A stretch of 64,000 nucleotides of DNA from Occultella gossypii (GTDB taxonomy: Bacteria; Actinomycetota; Actinomycetes; Actinomycetales; Beutenbergiaceae), in the NCBI RefSeq assembly GCF_019947135.1, contig NZ_JAGSHT010000002.1:186001-250000 (forward strand). The letters are read 5' to 3'. The position numbers and the translations under genes are program-made. Position 1 is the first letter of the stretch. Each line of letters begins with the position of its first letter. Shown here in pieces: positions 17,237 through 26,436 of this stretch. The notes below the pieces were generated by a model that did no database searches, was not told the origin of the DNA, and worked only from the letters and a program-made list of their open reading frames with translations.

Positions 17237-17854
17237 TCAGACGGCGCGACCGAGGCGGGCGAGGAGACGGGTCTGGCGATCGGCGCCGTCGGGCGGATCG
17301 ACAGCGGGCCCACAGATGCCGTCCATGTACAGGGTCGGGCCGAAACTGTCCGCGCCGGTCTCGATCATGTCGAGTTCGTACCCGGTGAGCGACTCATCGG
17401 TCCCGGCGGCCCGCGCGATGTCCCAGCGGTGCACCACCATGTCCCAGACGTAGAACCGCTCGAACGTCGCACCGATGGTGGTCGGACCGAAGAAGCCGTC
17501 ATACCCCCGTTCGGCGACCGCGGGATCGGCGAGCAGGGCCGCGACCCGCGCGGAGTGCACGCGCCAGGCAGCCACGGGATCTGCGTCGACGTCCGGCGCT
17601 GGGCCGAGATCCAGGTCCTGGCCGGTGAGGAACTCGCGTTGCGTGTCGATCAGGTGACGGACCACGTCCCGGGCCGACCAGCCCTCGCACGGCGAAGTGG
17701 CGGACCACCGGTCGTTCGGGACCGAGCCGAGGAGCGCGAACAACGGCTCGTCGACCCGACGGTGTGCCGCCGCGATACCGAGCGTGCTGGCGGCGCCGGT
17801 CGCGGCCGTCGCTTCGCTCGTCGTGGTGGTGTCGGTCGTATTCGTCGTGTTCAT
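17237..17854 (-). CDS. Maleylpyruvate isomerase/DinB-like (mycothiol-dependent) family protein
   Basis: 205 residues from ATG 17854 (MNTTNTTDTTTT). The DinB-like four-helix fold of the TIGR03086/maleylpyruvate isomerase family is recognisable: SVPNDRWSATSPCEGWSARDVVRHL with the conserved SPCEGWS and the metal His in VVRHLID, then FYVWDMVVHRWDIARAAG with the second His pair, and DGICGPAVDPP. The family carries out mycothiol-dependent thiol transfer or isomerisation in actinobacteria. The substrate is unknown. A longer upstream frame is rejected because its extra 91 residues are Arg/Pro-rich shadow sequence. Confidence 0.85.
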   Translation of the reverse strand: MNTTNTTDTTTTSEATAATGAASTLGIAAAHRRVDEPLFALLGSVPNDRWSATSPCEGWSARDVVRHLIDTQREFLTGQDLDLGPAPDVDADPVAAWRVHSARVAALLADPAVAERGYDGFFGPTTIGATFERFYVWDMVVHRWDIARAAGTDESLTGYELDMIETGADSFGPTLYMDGICGPAVDPPDGADRQTRLLARLGRAV

Positions 17855-17952
17855 CGGGAGACTCCGAACTGGTTGGCGACGTGCACGGCGGCAGCGGCGC
17901 TGGCGAACTCTGATGCCGACGACGCTAGGTGGATGCGGCAGGCTGGGTCTTG

Positions 17953-18810
17953 ATGAAATCCGACAACAGCAGCCCACGACGGATCGACGCGATCGAGCGT
18001 GCGCATCTGAAGGAACCGGGGGATGCCTCCCACACCATGTTCCGGTACGAGCCGGACCCGGATCTGGCCGGCCTCGTGGAGCGGTTCTGGATCCCGGTCT
18101 GGTCGGTGCCGCCCGGGCAGGAGGCACCTCAGCGCGTGCTCCAGTACCCGCACTGCCTGCTCGTCATCACGAACACCTACGCGCGGTTCTACGGCGTGGT
18201 GTCAGGGCTGTCCACCACCACCCTCACCGGGGCCGGGTGGGCCGTCGGCGTCATGTTCGCGCCGTCGGCCGGCCACCTCCTCACGGGTCGGTCGATCTCG
18301 GAGTACACCGACGCCCACGTCCCCATCGCCGACGTGCTCGGGGCAGCGGGGGAGCAGCTCGTCGAACGCGTCCGGGTCGCGATGGCGCCGGACCCGACCG
18401 CGCCCACCGCTCACGGCGAGGCGATGGCGGCCTACACCGACGTGCTGCGTGGCTACCTGCCGGTGGACGAGGACGGCCGGCTCATCAACGCCGTCGTCGC
18501 GTTCGTGGAGCAGAACCCGGACGTGCTCCGGGTGGCCCAGGTCTGCGCGGAGTTCGACCTGACCGAACGTTCCCTGCAGCGGCTGGTGCGGCGCCGGGTC
18601 GGGCTGAGCCCGAAGTGGCTGATCCAGCGGCGCCGACTACAGGAGGCGGCGCAGCGGTTGCGCGAGCAGCCGAAGAGCCTGGCCGACGTCGCAGCCGTGC
18701 TCGGTTACGCCGACCAGGCCCACTTCAGCCGCGACTTCACCAGGGTCACAGCCGTCACCCCGGGGGAGTTCGCGAAAGCGTGGGCCGGCGAGGCCGGTCC
18801 GGCCTCGTAG
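17953..18810 (+). CDS. AraC-family transcriptional regulator
   Basis: 285 residues. The N-terminal 170 residues resemble the DUF6597 sensor domain of AraC regulators (FRYEPDPDLAGLVERFWIPVW, GVMFAPSAGHLLTG). The C-terminal 100 carry two helix-turn-helix segments: VAQVCAEFDLTERSLQRLVRR and SLADVAAVLGYADQAHFSRDF, the latter the AraC signature. ATG 17953 is chosen because the domain begins soon after. It is divergent from the DinB-like gene at 17854 with about 98 bp between, so it may control that gene. Its 3' end appears to have seeded the tandem repeat that follows. Confidence 0.88.
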   Translation: MKSDNSSPRRIDAIERAHLKEPGDASHTMFRYEPDPDLAGLVERFWIPVWSVPPGQEAPQRVLQYPHCLLVITNTYARFYGVVSGLSTTTLTGAGWAVGVMFAPSAGHLLTGRSISEYTDAHVPIADVLGAAGEQLVERVRVAMAPDPTAPTAHGEAMAAYTDVLRGYLPVDEDGRLINAVVAFVEQNPDVLRVAQVCAEFDLTERSLQRLVRRRVGLSPKWLIQRRRLQEAAQRLREQPKSLADVAAVLGYADQAHFSRDFTRVTAVTPGEFAKAWAGEAGPAS

Positions 18811-18811
18811 C

Positions 18812-18953
18812 AAGGCCCTGACGGCAGCCGCATCGGCCTCATATGGGAAGGCGCCGACGGCGGCCGGATCCGCGTCGTATGCGAAGGCCCCGACGGCGGC
18901 CGGTCCGGCCTCGTCGGCAAGGCCCCGACGGCGGCCGGATACCTCAGGCGTAG
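18812..18953. repeat. Tandem repeat of about 36 bp between convergent araC-type and iolG genes
   Basis: Four copies (18812-18847, 18848-18883, 18884-18918, 18919-18953) of a unit beginning AAGGCCCCGACGGCGGCCGG. A diverged fifth copy is the end of the AraC gene itself (from about 18775), sharing GGCCGGTCCGGCCTCGT. The last copy contains the iolG stop codon. Units carry the near-palindrome GGCCGG/CCGGCC, so the array can form hairpins and may act as a two-way terminator. No spacers, so it is not a CRISPR array. Confidence 0.9.
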
Positions 18954-19954
18954 AAGGCCGGCTTCTCGATCAGCTCGACGGCGAACTCCTGCGACCCGTC
19001 CGCGCGCAGCGACCGCACGCCCGCGTCGCACACCACGGCCGCGGCGTACCCGTCCCAGCTCGACGGCCCGACGATCTCGCCGCCCTGCACGGAGTTGATC
19101 CACTCCTGCAGCTCGGTGTTGAACGCCGCCTCGAACCGCTCGTTGTAGTCGGCGGCGATCCGGTTGCTGCGCCCGGCCGCCCCCGTGCGCACGGTCGCGT
19201 TCTGGTCGCCGAGCGCGACCGCGCCGCGCTCGGCCACGACCTCGCACTGGATGTCGTAGCCGTAGGTGTTGTTGACGAAGATCTCGACGTCGATCAGCAC
19301 GTCGGAGGTGGTCCGCAGCACCAGCACCAGCGGGTCGGACAGGTGCGGGAACCGATTCGTGGTCCGCTTCGGCTTGTCGACGCGGGCGGACACGATCTCC
19401 TCGCCGAGCAGGAACCGCATCACGTCGATCTCGTGGATCGCGGTGTCCGTGATGGACATTCCCTCGAGATAGTTCTCCGGCGAGCTCGGGTTCCGGTGCC
19501 GGTTGTGCACCATGAGCGCCTCGCCGACGCCGCCGCTGTCCAGGACGGCCTTGATCTCCCGGTACCCGGCGTCGTAGCGGCGCATGAACCCCACCTGCAC
19601 CAGGCGCCGGCCGCCGCGCTGCTCGGCCTCCATGATGCGCAGGCACTCGGCCGCGGTGGGGGCCAGCGGCTTCTCGCAGAACACCGGCTTGCCGGCTTCG
19701 ATCGCGCGGACCACGGAGCCCTCGTGCGCGGGACCGAAACTGGTGACGATGACGGCGTCCACGTCGTCGGCGTTGATCAGGGCCGCGTCGTCGGCGTAGA
19801 CGCTCGCACCGATCGGCTCCGCCACCCGCTGCGCATGGGCGGGGTCGAGATCGGTGACCGCGACCACCCGGCCGCGGGCCAGCTTGTCCGTGATCCGGGC
19901 GATGTGGGAGCGGCCGATGCCGCCGGGGCCGATGATGCCGATACGAACTGTCAT
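18944..19954 (-). CDS. iolG: Inositol 2-dehydrogenase, Gfo/Idh/MocA family
   Basis: 336 residues. The N-terminal Rossmann fold shows [16 protein letters not shown], and the active-site EKP occurs in [13 protein letters not shown]. The C-terminal alpha/beta domain has [20 protein letters not shown] with the conserved catalytic Asp/His region. In the inositol pathway this enzyme oxidises myo-inositol to scyllo-inosose with NAD+. It is the last gene of the minus-strand iol operon. The name rests on family plus operon context, since other Gfo/Idh/MocA enzymes look alike. ATG 19954 is preceded by GGGAGG. Confidence 0.85.
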   Translation of the reverse strand: MTVRIGIIGPGGIGRSHIARITDKLARGRVVAVTDLDPAHAQRVAEPIGASVYADDAALINADDVDAVIVTSFGPAHEGSVVRAIEAGKPVFCEKPLAPTAAECLRIMEAEQRGGRRLVQVGFMRRYDAGYREIKAVLDSGGVGEALMVHNRHRNPSSPENYLEGMSITDTAIHEIDVMRFLLGEEIVSARVDKPKRTTNRFPHLSDPLVLVLRTTSDVLIDVEIFVNNTYGYDIQCEVVAERGAVALGDQNATVRTGAAGRSNRIAADYNERFEAAFNTELQEWINSVQGGEIVGPSSWDGYAAAVVCDAGVRSLRADGSQEFAVELIEKPAFYA

Positions 19955-20004
19955 GGGAGGGTCCTCGTGGTCGCGCGCTGTGGTGCGTGGCGTTCGGGTG
20001 CTGT

Positions 20005-20940
20005 TCAGAGCAGGCCGAGCCCGCACTCGGCCAGGTACTCGCGGGTCTTGATGGCGTTCGGCAGCGGCATGGCCGGATCGGCGGGGTACAGGTCCTGCTC
20101 GAGGATGACGTACAGCTCCTTGTCCAGATCCGCCAGCGCCTCGATCAGCTGTGGCATGTCCGGTTCACCGGCCGGCGGCCGGACCGACGCACCCCGCGCC
20201 ACGGCCTCGCCGAACGGCCAGTCCAGCTCGTGGGCCTGCCGCACCAGTTCCGGGTCGAACGCCTTGATGTGCACATAGGCGATGCGCTCCGGGTAGGTCC
20301 GGATCATCTCGATCGGGTCACCCTCGCCGTAGACGATGTGGCCGGTGTCCAGGCAGAAGTTCACGTACTCGGGGTCCGTCGCCGCGAACACCCGCTCGAT
20401 GTCCCGCGGCGTCTCGATGTGGGAGTCGCCGTGCGGGTGCAGCACCATCTTCAGCCCGTAGTCCTCCTTGAGGAGCTTGCCGAGCCGGTTCGCGTTCCGC
20501 ACGTACAGGTCCCACGCGGCCGGGGTGAGCTCACGATCGTCGACGAACTCCCAGGTCTTGTCGTCGCGGAACAGCGGCGGCAGGTGCACGATGTACTCCG
20601 CGCCGACCTCCGCGTGCGTGGCCGCGATCGCCCGGAACGTCTGCTCGGTCTGCGCCCAGGCCTCCTCCTTGTGCAGGATGCCCCACCCGGTGCCCGCGAC
20701 CACCCGGAACCCGCGGGCATCCATCTCCTCCTGCAGCCGATTCGGGTCGGTGGGGAAGTAGCCGAACGGCCCGGTCTCCATCACCGAGAACTGCGCGGTG
20801 GCCATCTCGTCCAGGGCCGTCTGCCACGGGATCTGCTGCTCGTCCTCCGGGAACCACACGCCCCACTGGTCGGGGCAGACGCCGACGGTGAGCTTGTTGT
20901 ACCGCGGGTCGGGGTTGTTGGCCTTGCTGGGCTGGGTCAT
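20005..20940 (-). CDS. iolE: Sugar phosphate isomerase/epimerase-like TIM barrel, probable inosose dehydratase
   Basis: 311 residues of the AP-endonuclease-2/xylose-isomerase-like TIM barrel family. Metal-binding positions are plausible in [34 protein letters not shown] and VILEQDLYP. In myo-inositol catabolism IolE dehydrates scyllo-inosose to the dione that IolD opens. No other gene in this operon could supply that step, so IolE is the best call; IolI or IolH isomerase-like proteins share the fold and remain alternatives. It lies 102 bp after iolA and 50 bp before iolG. Confidence 0.72.
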   Translation of the reverse strand: MTQPSKANNPDPRYNKLTVGVCPDQWGVWFPEDEQQIPWQTALDEMATAQFSVMETGPFGYFPTDPNRLQEEMDARGFRVVAGTGWGILHKEEAWAQTEQTFRAIAATHAEVGAEYIVHLPPLFRDDKTWEFVDDRELTPAAWDLYVRNANRLGKLLKEDYGLKMVLHPHGDSHIETPRDIERVFAATDPEYVNFCLDTGHIVYGEGDPIEMIRTYPERIAYVHIKAFDPELVRQAHELDWPFGEAVARGASVRPPAGEPDMPQLIEALADLDKELYVILEQDLYPADPAMPLPNAIKTREYLAECGLGLL

Positions 20941-21042
20941 GGTCGGGCCTTCTGTGATGGACGACGGCGGAGGTCGGGTCGGGTGGGGCGGCTGCGGTGC
21001 GCAGCCGGGCCGGTGCGTGACCGGCCGGTGCCGGGCGGTGGG

Positions 21043-22539
21043 TCAGTCGGTGGTGCTCGGGAAACTCATGCTCGCCTCGACCTGGCTGTCCCGGTGCGGC
21101 CAGCGGGTCGTGATGACCTTGTTGCGGGTGTAGAACCGGACGGCCTCGGGGCCGTGGGCGTGGTGGTCGCCGAACAGCGAGTCCTTCCAGCCGCCGAACG
21201 AGTAGTAGGCGACCGGGGTCGGGATCGGCACGTTCACGCCGACCATGCCGGCCTCCACACCGTGGCTGTAGCGACGGGCGGCCTCGCCGGAGCCCGTGAA
21301 GATCGCCGAGCCGTTGCCGAAGGGAGAGGAGTTCACCAGCTCGAGCGCCTCGTCGAGGTCGGCGACCCGGAGCACGGTCAGCAGCGGCCCGAAGATCTCC
21401 TCGCGGTAGGCCGACATCTCCGGGGTGACGTTGTCCAGCAGGGTCGGACCCACGAAGTAGCCGCCCTCGTGTCCGGGCACGGTGACGTCCCGGCCGTCCA
21501 CCACCACGCCGGCGCCGGCCTCGATCGCTTCGGTGGCGCTGCGGATCACCCGCTCACGCGCCTGCGCCGTGATGACCGGACCCATGTCCGTGGCGGGGTC
21601 GGACCCGGGACCGACGGTGATCTTCTCGGCCTCGGCCTTCAGCGCCGCCACGAGCGGTTCCGCGGCACCACCGACGGCCACCGCCACCGGCACGGCCATG
21701 CACCGCTGGCCGGCGGAGCCGAAGGCACCGGAGGAGATCTGCGCCGCCGCGAACTCGAAGTCCGCGTCCGGCATCACCACGGCGTGGTTGTTCGCCCCGC
21801 CGAGGGCCTGGACCCGCTTGCCGTTCGCGATCCCGACCTGCTGCACGTACCGGGCGATCGGGGTGGAGCCCACGAACGAGACCGCCCCGATGCCGGGGTG
21901 GGCCAGCAGCGCGTCGACCGTGTCCTTGCCGCCGTGCACCACCTGGAACACGCCGTCGGGCAGGCCCGCCTCGGCGTACAGGCGCGCGACGAAGTTCGCG
22001 GCGGAGGGATCCCGCTCGGAGGGCTTGAGGATGAACGCGTTGCCGCATGCGATCGCGACGGGATGCATCCACATCGGGACCATCACCGGGAAGTTGAACG
22101 GGGTGATGCCGGCCACGACACCGACCGGCTGCCGCAGACTGTGCACGTCGATCCCGGTGGAGGCGTCGGCGCTGAACTCACCCTTGTTCGCCTGGTTGAT
22201 CCCGCAGGCGAAGTCCAGCGTCTCGCGGCCGCGGCCGATCTCGCCGATGGCGTCGTCGACGGTCTTGCCGTGCTCGGCCGAGATGACCCGGGCGAGCTCG
22301 TCGGTGTTGGCGACCACCAGTTCGCGCATCCGGAACAGGATCTCGGTGCGCCGGGCCAGCGAGGTCGCGGCCCACGCCCGCTGGGCGGTGCGCGCCGCGG
22401 CGACGGCGGCGTCGACCACGCCCTGATCGGCGGTGGCCAGCTCGGCGATGACCGCACCGGTGGCCGGGTCGTGAACGGGCGTGAACGGGCCTGTTCCGTC
22501 GACCTCGGTGCCGTCGATCCAGTGCTTGATGGTCCTCAT
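21043..22539 (-). CDS. iolA: Methylmalonate-semialdehyde dehydrogenase (CoA-acylating)
   Basis: 498 residues of the aldehyde dehydrogenase superfamily, MmsA/IolA branch: ITPFNFPVMVPMWMHPVAI, FILKPSERDPS, a catalytic Cys in SAGQRCMAVPV, and ending near GPEAVRFYTRNKVITTRW. It converts malonic (or methylmalonic) semialdehyde to acetyl-CoA (or propionyl-CoA), the last step of inositol breakdown. ATG 22539 is chosen over an in-frame GTG at 22572 that overlaps the iolD stop, because a strong GAGGAGGAAG lies just upstream of the ATG. Confidence 0.92.
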   Translation of the reverse strand: MRTIKHWIDGTEVDGTGPFTPVHDPATGAVIAELATADQGVVDAAVAAARTAQRAWAATSLARRTEILFRMRELVVANTDELARVISAEHGKTVDDAIGEIGRGRETLDFACGINQANKGEFSADASTGIDVHSLRQPVGVVAGITPFNFPVMVPMWMHPVAIACGNAFILKPSERDPSAANFVARLYAEAGLPDGVFQVVHGGKDTVDALLAHPGIGAVSFVGSTPIARYVQQVGIANGKRVQALGGANNHAVVMPDADFEFAAAQISSGAFGSAGQRCMAVPVAVAVGGAAEPLVAALKAEAEKITVGPGSDPATDMGPVITAQARERVIRSATEAIEAGAGVVVDGRDVTVPGHEGGYFVGPTLLDNVTPEMSAYREEIFGPLLTVLRVADLDEALELVNSSPFGNGSAIFTGSGEAARRYSHGVEAGMVGVNVPIPTPVAYYSFGGWKDSLFGDHHAHGPEAVRFYTRNKVITTRWPHRDSQVEASMSFPSTTD

Positions 22540-22568
22540 CTGCTCCACTTCCTCCTCGTACTTCTCGC

Positions 22569-24500
22569 TCACAGGTAGTGGCGCTGGTTCTTCTTCGCCT
22601 CGAGGTAGGCCTCGTGGGCGGTGCGGGTGCTGGCCAGCCGGGACTCGGCGGCCACGGGGACGTCCCACCAGGCCGACGACGGCGGGTTCGGGCCCTGCAG
22701 GTCGGTCTCGATGTGGATCACGGTGGCCCGCGGCGCGGCCGCGGCCGTGGCGTACGCGGCCCGGAACTCCTCGATCGTGGCGGCCACGATCACGTCCAGA
22801 CCGAAGCTGCGCGCGTTCGCGACCAGGTCCAACGGCACGGGCGGGCCGTCCAGCAGGTCGGTGTCGTCCGTGCGCATCCGGTACCGGGTGCCGAACCGCT
22901 GTGAGCCCACCGACTCCGACAGTGCCCCGATCGAGGCGTATCCGTGGTTCTGCAGCAGCACCACGATCACCTTGAGGTTCTCGGAGACGATCGTCGCGAG
23001 TTCGGCAGGCATCATCTGGTAGGTCCCGTCGCCCACGATCGCGACGACCTCACGCTCGGGGGCGGCCAGTTTGGCGCCCATCGCGGCCGGGATCTCGTAG
23101 CCCATGCACGAGTAGCCGTACTCCAGGTGGTACTGGTGCGGGCTCCGGGCCCGCCAGAGCGCCTGCAGGTCACCGGGCATCGACCCGGCCGCGTTGATGA
23201 GGATGTCCTCGTCGCCCATGAGTTCGTTCAGGGCGCCGAACACCTCGGTCTGGGCGGGCAGCGGGCCGTGGCCGCGGTGGTAGCACTCGTCCGTGACGGC
23301 GGCCCACTCGGCGGCGAGCCGAGTGGCCCGCGCCTCGTAGGCCGGATCCACCCGGTGCCCGGCGAGGGCATCGGTGAGCGCGCGCAGGCCCTCCCGGGCA
23401 TCGGCCACCACCATGTCCGCGGCGTGCTTGGCCGCGTCGAACGCGAGCACGTTGACGTTCACGAAGGCGACGTCGCGGTTCGCGAAAACGGTGTGACTCG
23501 CGGTGGTGAAGTCCGTGTACCGGGTGCCAACCCCGATCACCAGGTCGGCCTCGGCGGCGAGTGCGTTCGCAGCCGCGGTACCCGTGGACCCGACCCCGCC
23601 GACGGCGCTCGGGTGGTCGAACGCGATCGCGCCCTTGCCGGCCTGTGTGTCCGCGACCGGGATCCCGGTCGCGTCGGCGAAGGCGGCCAGCTCGGCGCTC
23701 GCCTCGGAGTAGATGACGCCGCCTCCGGCCACGAGCAGCGGGCGCTTCGCCGCGCGGATGGCCGCGGCGGCGCGGGCGAGCGCCGCGGGCTCGGGGACCG
23801 GCCGGGCCACGTGCCACACGCGCCGGCGGAAGAACTCGACCGGCCAGTCATAGCCTTCGGCCTGCACGTCCTGCGGCAGGCACAGGGTCACCGCACCGGT
23901 CTCCGCCGGGTCGGTGAGCACCCGCATCGCGGCCAGCGCGCTCGGGATCAGCTGCTCGGGCCGGTTGATCCGGTCCCAGAACCGTGACACCGGCTTGAAC
24001 GCGTCGTTCACCGAGATGTCGAGGCTGCGCGGATCCTCCAGCTGCTGCAGCACCGGGTCCGGGAACCGCGTCGCGAAGATGTCCGAGGGGAGCAGCAGCA
24101 CCGGGATCCGGTCGATCGTGGCCAGGGCCGCGCCGGTGACCATGTTCGTCGAGCCCGGCCCGATCGAGGCCGTGCACGCCATCGTCTGCAGGCGGTTCCT
24201 GGTCCGCGCGAAGGCGACGGCGGCGTGCACCATGGCCTGCTCGTTGCGGGCGTGGTAGTACTTCAGCCGGGCCTCGCCGGGTGCGGGGTCGACCTCGTTC
24301 TGGACGAGCGCCTGGCCGAGACCGGCCACGTTCCCGTGCCCGAAGATCCCGAACACGCCCGCGAACAGGGCCTGTTCGACGCCGTCGCGCTCGGTGTACT
24401 GGGCCGCGAGGAACCGGACCAGCGCCTGGCCGACGGTCAGGCGTTCGGTGATCGGTCCCGGCGCGGTGGCATCCCGCACCTCGGGTCGCTCGTCGGTCAT
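22569..24500 (-). CDS. iolD: 3D-trihydroxycyclohexane-1,2-dione hydrolase
   Basis: 643 residues, a thiamine-diphosphate enzyme with acetolactate-synthase-like architecture. The N-terminal PYR domain has an activating Glu region (HARNEQAMVHAAVAFAR), the middle domain includes LLVAGGGVIYSEA, and the C-terminal PP domain has the GDG...N cofactor motif in IVGDGTYQMMPAE and LLQNHGYASIG. It hydrolytically opens the ring of the inositol-derived dione to 5-deoxy-glucuronate. ATG 24500 overlaps the iolB stop (ATGA). Confidence 0.94.
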   Translation of the reverse strand: MTDERPEVRDATAPGPITERLTVGQALVRFLAAQYTERDGVEQALFAGVFGIFGHGNVAGLGQALVQNEVDPAPGEARLKYYHARNEQAMVHAAVAFARTRNRLQTMACTASIGPGSTNMVTGAALATIDRIPVLLLPSDIFATRFPDPVLQQLEDPRSLDISVNDAFKPVSRFWDRINRPEQLIPSALAAMRVLTDPAETGAVTLCLPQDVQAEGYDWPVEFFRRRVWHVARPVPEPAALARAAAAIRAAKRPLLVAGGGVIYSEASAELAAFADATGIPVADTQAGKGAIAFDHPSAVGGVGSTGTAAANALAAEADLVIGVGTRYTDFTTASHTVFANRDVAFVNVNVLAFDAAKHAADMVVADAREGLRALTDALAGHRVDPAYEARATRLAAEWAAVTDECYHRGHGPLPAQTEVFGALNELMGDEDILINAAGSMPGDLQALWRARSPHQYHLEYGYSCMGYEIPAAMGAKLAAPEREVVAIVGDGTYQMMPAELATIVSENLKVIVVLLQNHGYASIGALSESVGSQRFGTRYRMRTDDTDLLDGPPVPLDLVANARSFGLDVIVAATIEEFRAAYATAAAAPRATVIHIETDLQGPNPPSSAWWDVPVAAESRLASTRTAHEAYLEAKKNQRHYL

Positions 24501-25489
24501 GAAGGTTCCTCCTGCTCGGCGGGGAGCGCGGGTTCGGCCGTCGGTTCGGGCACCGGTGCCTTCGTCATAGGCAGCCGGGGATCGATCTGCTGGTCGGCCC
24601 AGGTGGCACGGATCCAGTGGTGGGCCGGGTCGTCGGTCATCAGCCACTCCTGGTCGGGCGCCGGTCCGGCCATCACGTTCAGGTAGTACAGGTCGTAGCC
24701 CGGGGCCGCCATCGACGGACCGTGGTAGCCGTGCGGGGTGAGCACGACGTCCCCGGTGCGCACCTCCTCGGTCAGCTCGAGCGGCCGGTCGGCGGTGCCG
24801 TAGGTGCGGTGGAACCCGAAACCCGGTCCGGCTGGTCCGGACGCGACCTCGAAGTAGTAGATCTCCTCGAGCTCGCGCTCGTCGTCGGTGTGCTCGTCGT
24901 GCTTGTGTGGGGGATAGGAGGACCAGTTGCCGCCCGGGGTGAGGACCTCGCAGACGAGCAGGTGGTCGGTGTCCAGGTCGTTCCCGAGCGCGTAGTTGTT
25001 GACCTGCCGCGAGCACGTGCCGGCCCCGCGCAGTTCGACGCGAACCTCGTCGGCGCCCCGGTGGCTGACCGGGAGCCGACGGCTCGCCCGCGCGCTCGGC
25101 AGGGCGAACCGGCCCCCGTCCGCGGACGTGATCGTCAGCGTGGTGCGCGTCGGGACGTAGAGGTGGTCGGTGACGGCGGAGAACACGTCCGGTCGGCCCT
25201 GGAGGGTGAACGTCTGCGTCTCCGCGGTGCCCGCTGCGGTGTCCGTGGTCACGGTGACCGTGCAGGATCCCGCCAGCGGCAGCACCAGCAGTTCGTCGGC
25301 GCCCGTCTCGAGCTCCTGGCTGCCGCCCGGCGGCAGGTCCAGGATCCGCAGCCCGCTGAACGCCCAGCCGGCGTCCTCCGGACCGAGGTCGACGCTGAAG
25401 AGCCCGGTCGCGCTGGTGCCGGCCCGCACGAGCAGGTCCGCAGGTGCGCCGGCTGCACTCGCTGCGTTCGTCACGTCGGGTCCGCTCAC
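24497..25489 (-). CDS. iolB: 5-deoxy-glucuronate isomerase
   Basis: 330 residues of the KduI/IolB bicupin fold. Metal ligands are visible in YPPHKHDEHTDDERELEEIYYFE (His, His, Glu) and VVLTPHGYHGP. It isomerises 5-deoxy-D-glucuronate to 2-deoxy-5-keto-D-gluconate. The start is GTG 25489, overlapping the stop of the preceding aldolase gene (GTGA), and its own stop overlaps iolD. Confidence 0.93.
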   Translation of the reverse strand: MSGPDVTNAASAAGAPADLLVRAGTSATGLFSVDLGPEDAGWAFSGLRILDLPPGGSQELETGADELLVLPLAGSCTVTVTTDTAAGTAETQTFTLQGRPDVFSAVTDHLYVPTRTTLTITSADGGRFALPSARASRRLPVSHRGADEVRVELRGAGTCSRQVNNYALGNDLDTDHLLVCEVLTPGGNWSSYPPHKHDEHTDDERELEEIYYFEVASGPAGPGFGFHRTYGTADRPLELTEEVRTGDVVLTPHGYHGPSMAAPGYDLYYLNVMAGPAPDQEWLMTDDPAHHWIRATWADQQIDPRLPMTKAPVPEPTAEPALPAEQEEPS

Positions 25490-26436
25490 AGCACCGACAC
25501 CGCCCGGTCCACGGCTGCCTCGACGTCGTCGTCCGGCGGGTACAGCAGCGACCTGCCGATGATCAGGCCCTTCACGCCGGGCACGCGCACGGCCCGGGCC
25601 CAGGCTTCGGCCGCGGCGTCCGCGTCCGGGTCGACCTCGCCCCCGAGGATCAGGGCAGGCAGGGACGTCGCCGCCATCACCCGTTCCATCTCGGGCACGG
25701 ACGGCAGTTTGAGCCAGGTACGGGCGGACGTCCGCCCGAGGCCGGCGGCGATGGTCACCGACCGGATGACCGCTTCCACCGAGAGGTCGTTGCGCACCCT
25801 GCCGTCGACCCGTGTCGAGATGAACGGCTCCACCATCGCCATCACACCCGCGTCGGCGAGCGCGTCGACCGCCCGGGCCGCCGATTCCATGGTGACCACG
25901 GAGGCAGGGTCGCGGTAGTCGATGCGAAGGAGCATCTTGCCGCCGTCGAGCCCGGAGGCGGTGATGCCGGCGGCGTCGTAGCCGGTGAACCGGTCATCCA
26001 GCTCGAAATCCGCCCCGGCCAGACCACCCCGGTTCATCGACCCGTACACGAGCTTGCCGTCGAGGGCGCCCAGCAGAGCCAGTTCCTCGACGATCTCCGC
26101 GGTGCCGAGGAACCCGTGCACCCCGGGGCGGGCCAGCGCGGCCGCGCACCGCTGGAGCAGGTCGCGACGGTCGGCCATGGCCAGCGGCTCGGGGCCGGCG
26201 GCCAGGGAGCCGCGGGCGGGGTGGTCCGCGGCGATGATCATCAGCCTGGCGTTCGGGTCGGTCGGGAACGCACTGCGTGGCCGGGCCGCGAGGACCTCGG
26301 CGATGCGCTCGGGCTGATGGGTGCGCAACTCCCGGATCTCCTCCAGGGCGGCCGCCATCCCGCCGGCGAGGGCGATCCCGCCCGCGTGAGCGAGCCCATC
26401 CGCGCGGGCTGCGGCCCGCACCGTCGGAGCGCTCAC
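25486..26436 (-). CDS. Aldolase-like (beta/alpha)8 protein, probable 2-deoxy-5-keto-gluconate-6-phosphate aldolase
   Basis: 316 residues, resembling the Cgl0159/class I DhnA-type aldolases of actinobacterial inositol clusters. MIIAADHPARG and an expected Schiff-base Lys in RTWLKLPSVPEM are visible, as is the phosphate-binding-like end VKGLIIGRSLLYP. In the pathway the phosphorylated deoxyketogluconate is cleaved to dihydroxyacetone phosphate and malonic semialdehyde. No classical iolJ is present, so this gene is the natural candidate. The start is GTG 26436, overlapping the iolC stop (GTGA). A much longer upstream frame runs antisense-like through iolC and is not coding. Confidence 0.8.
   Translation of the reverse strand: MSAPTVRAAARADGLAHAGGIALAGGMAAALEEIRELRTHQPERIAEVLAARPRSAFPTDPNARLMIIAADHPARGSLAAGPEPLAMADRRDLLQRCAAALARPGVHGFLGTAEIVEELALLGALDGKLVYGSMNRGGLAGADFELDDRFTGYDAAGITASGLDGGKMLLRIDYRDPASVVTMESAARAVDALADAGVMAMVEPFISTRVDGRVRNDLSVEAVIRSVTIAAGLGRTSARTWLKLPSVPEMERVMAATSLPALILGGEVDPDADAAAEAWARAVRVPGVKGLIIGRSLLYPPDDDVEAAVDRAVSVL

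Noticed and set aside
18812-18953. 36-bp repeats as a possible CRISPR array
   Set aside because: Tandem without spacers and derived from the neighbouring gene end.
19987-22578. An 863-codon open frame on the plus strand
   Set aside because: It lies antisense to iolE, iolA and part of iolD, and its composition (Arg, Gly, Val, His, Pro) is typical of frames opposite high-GC genes.
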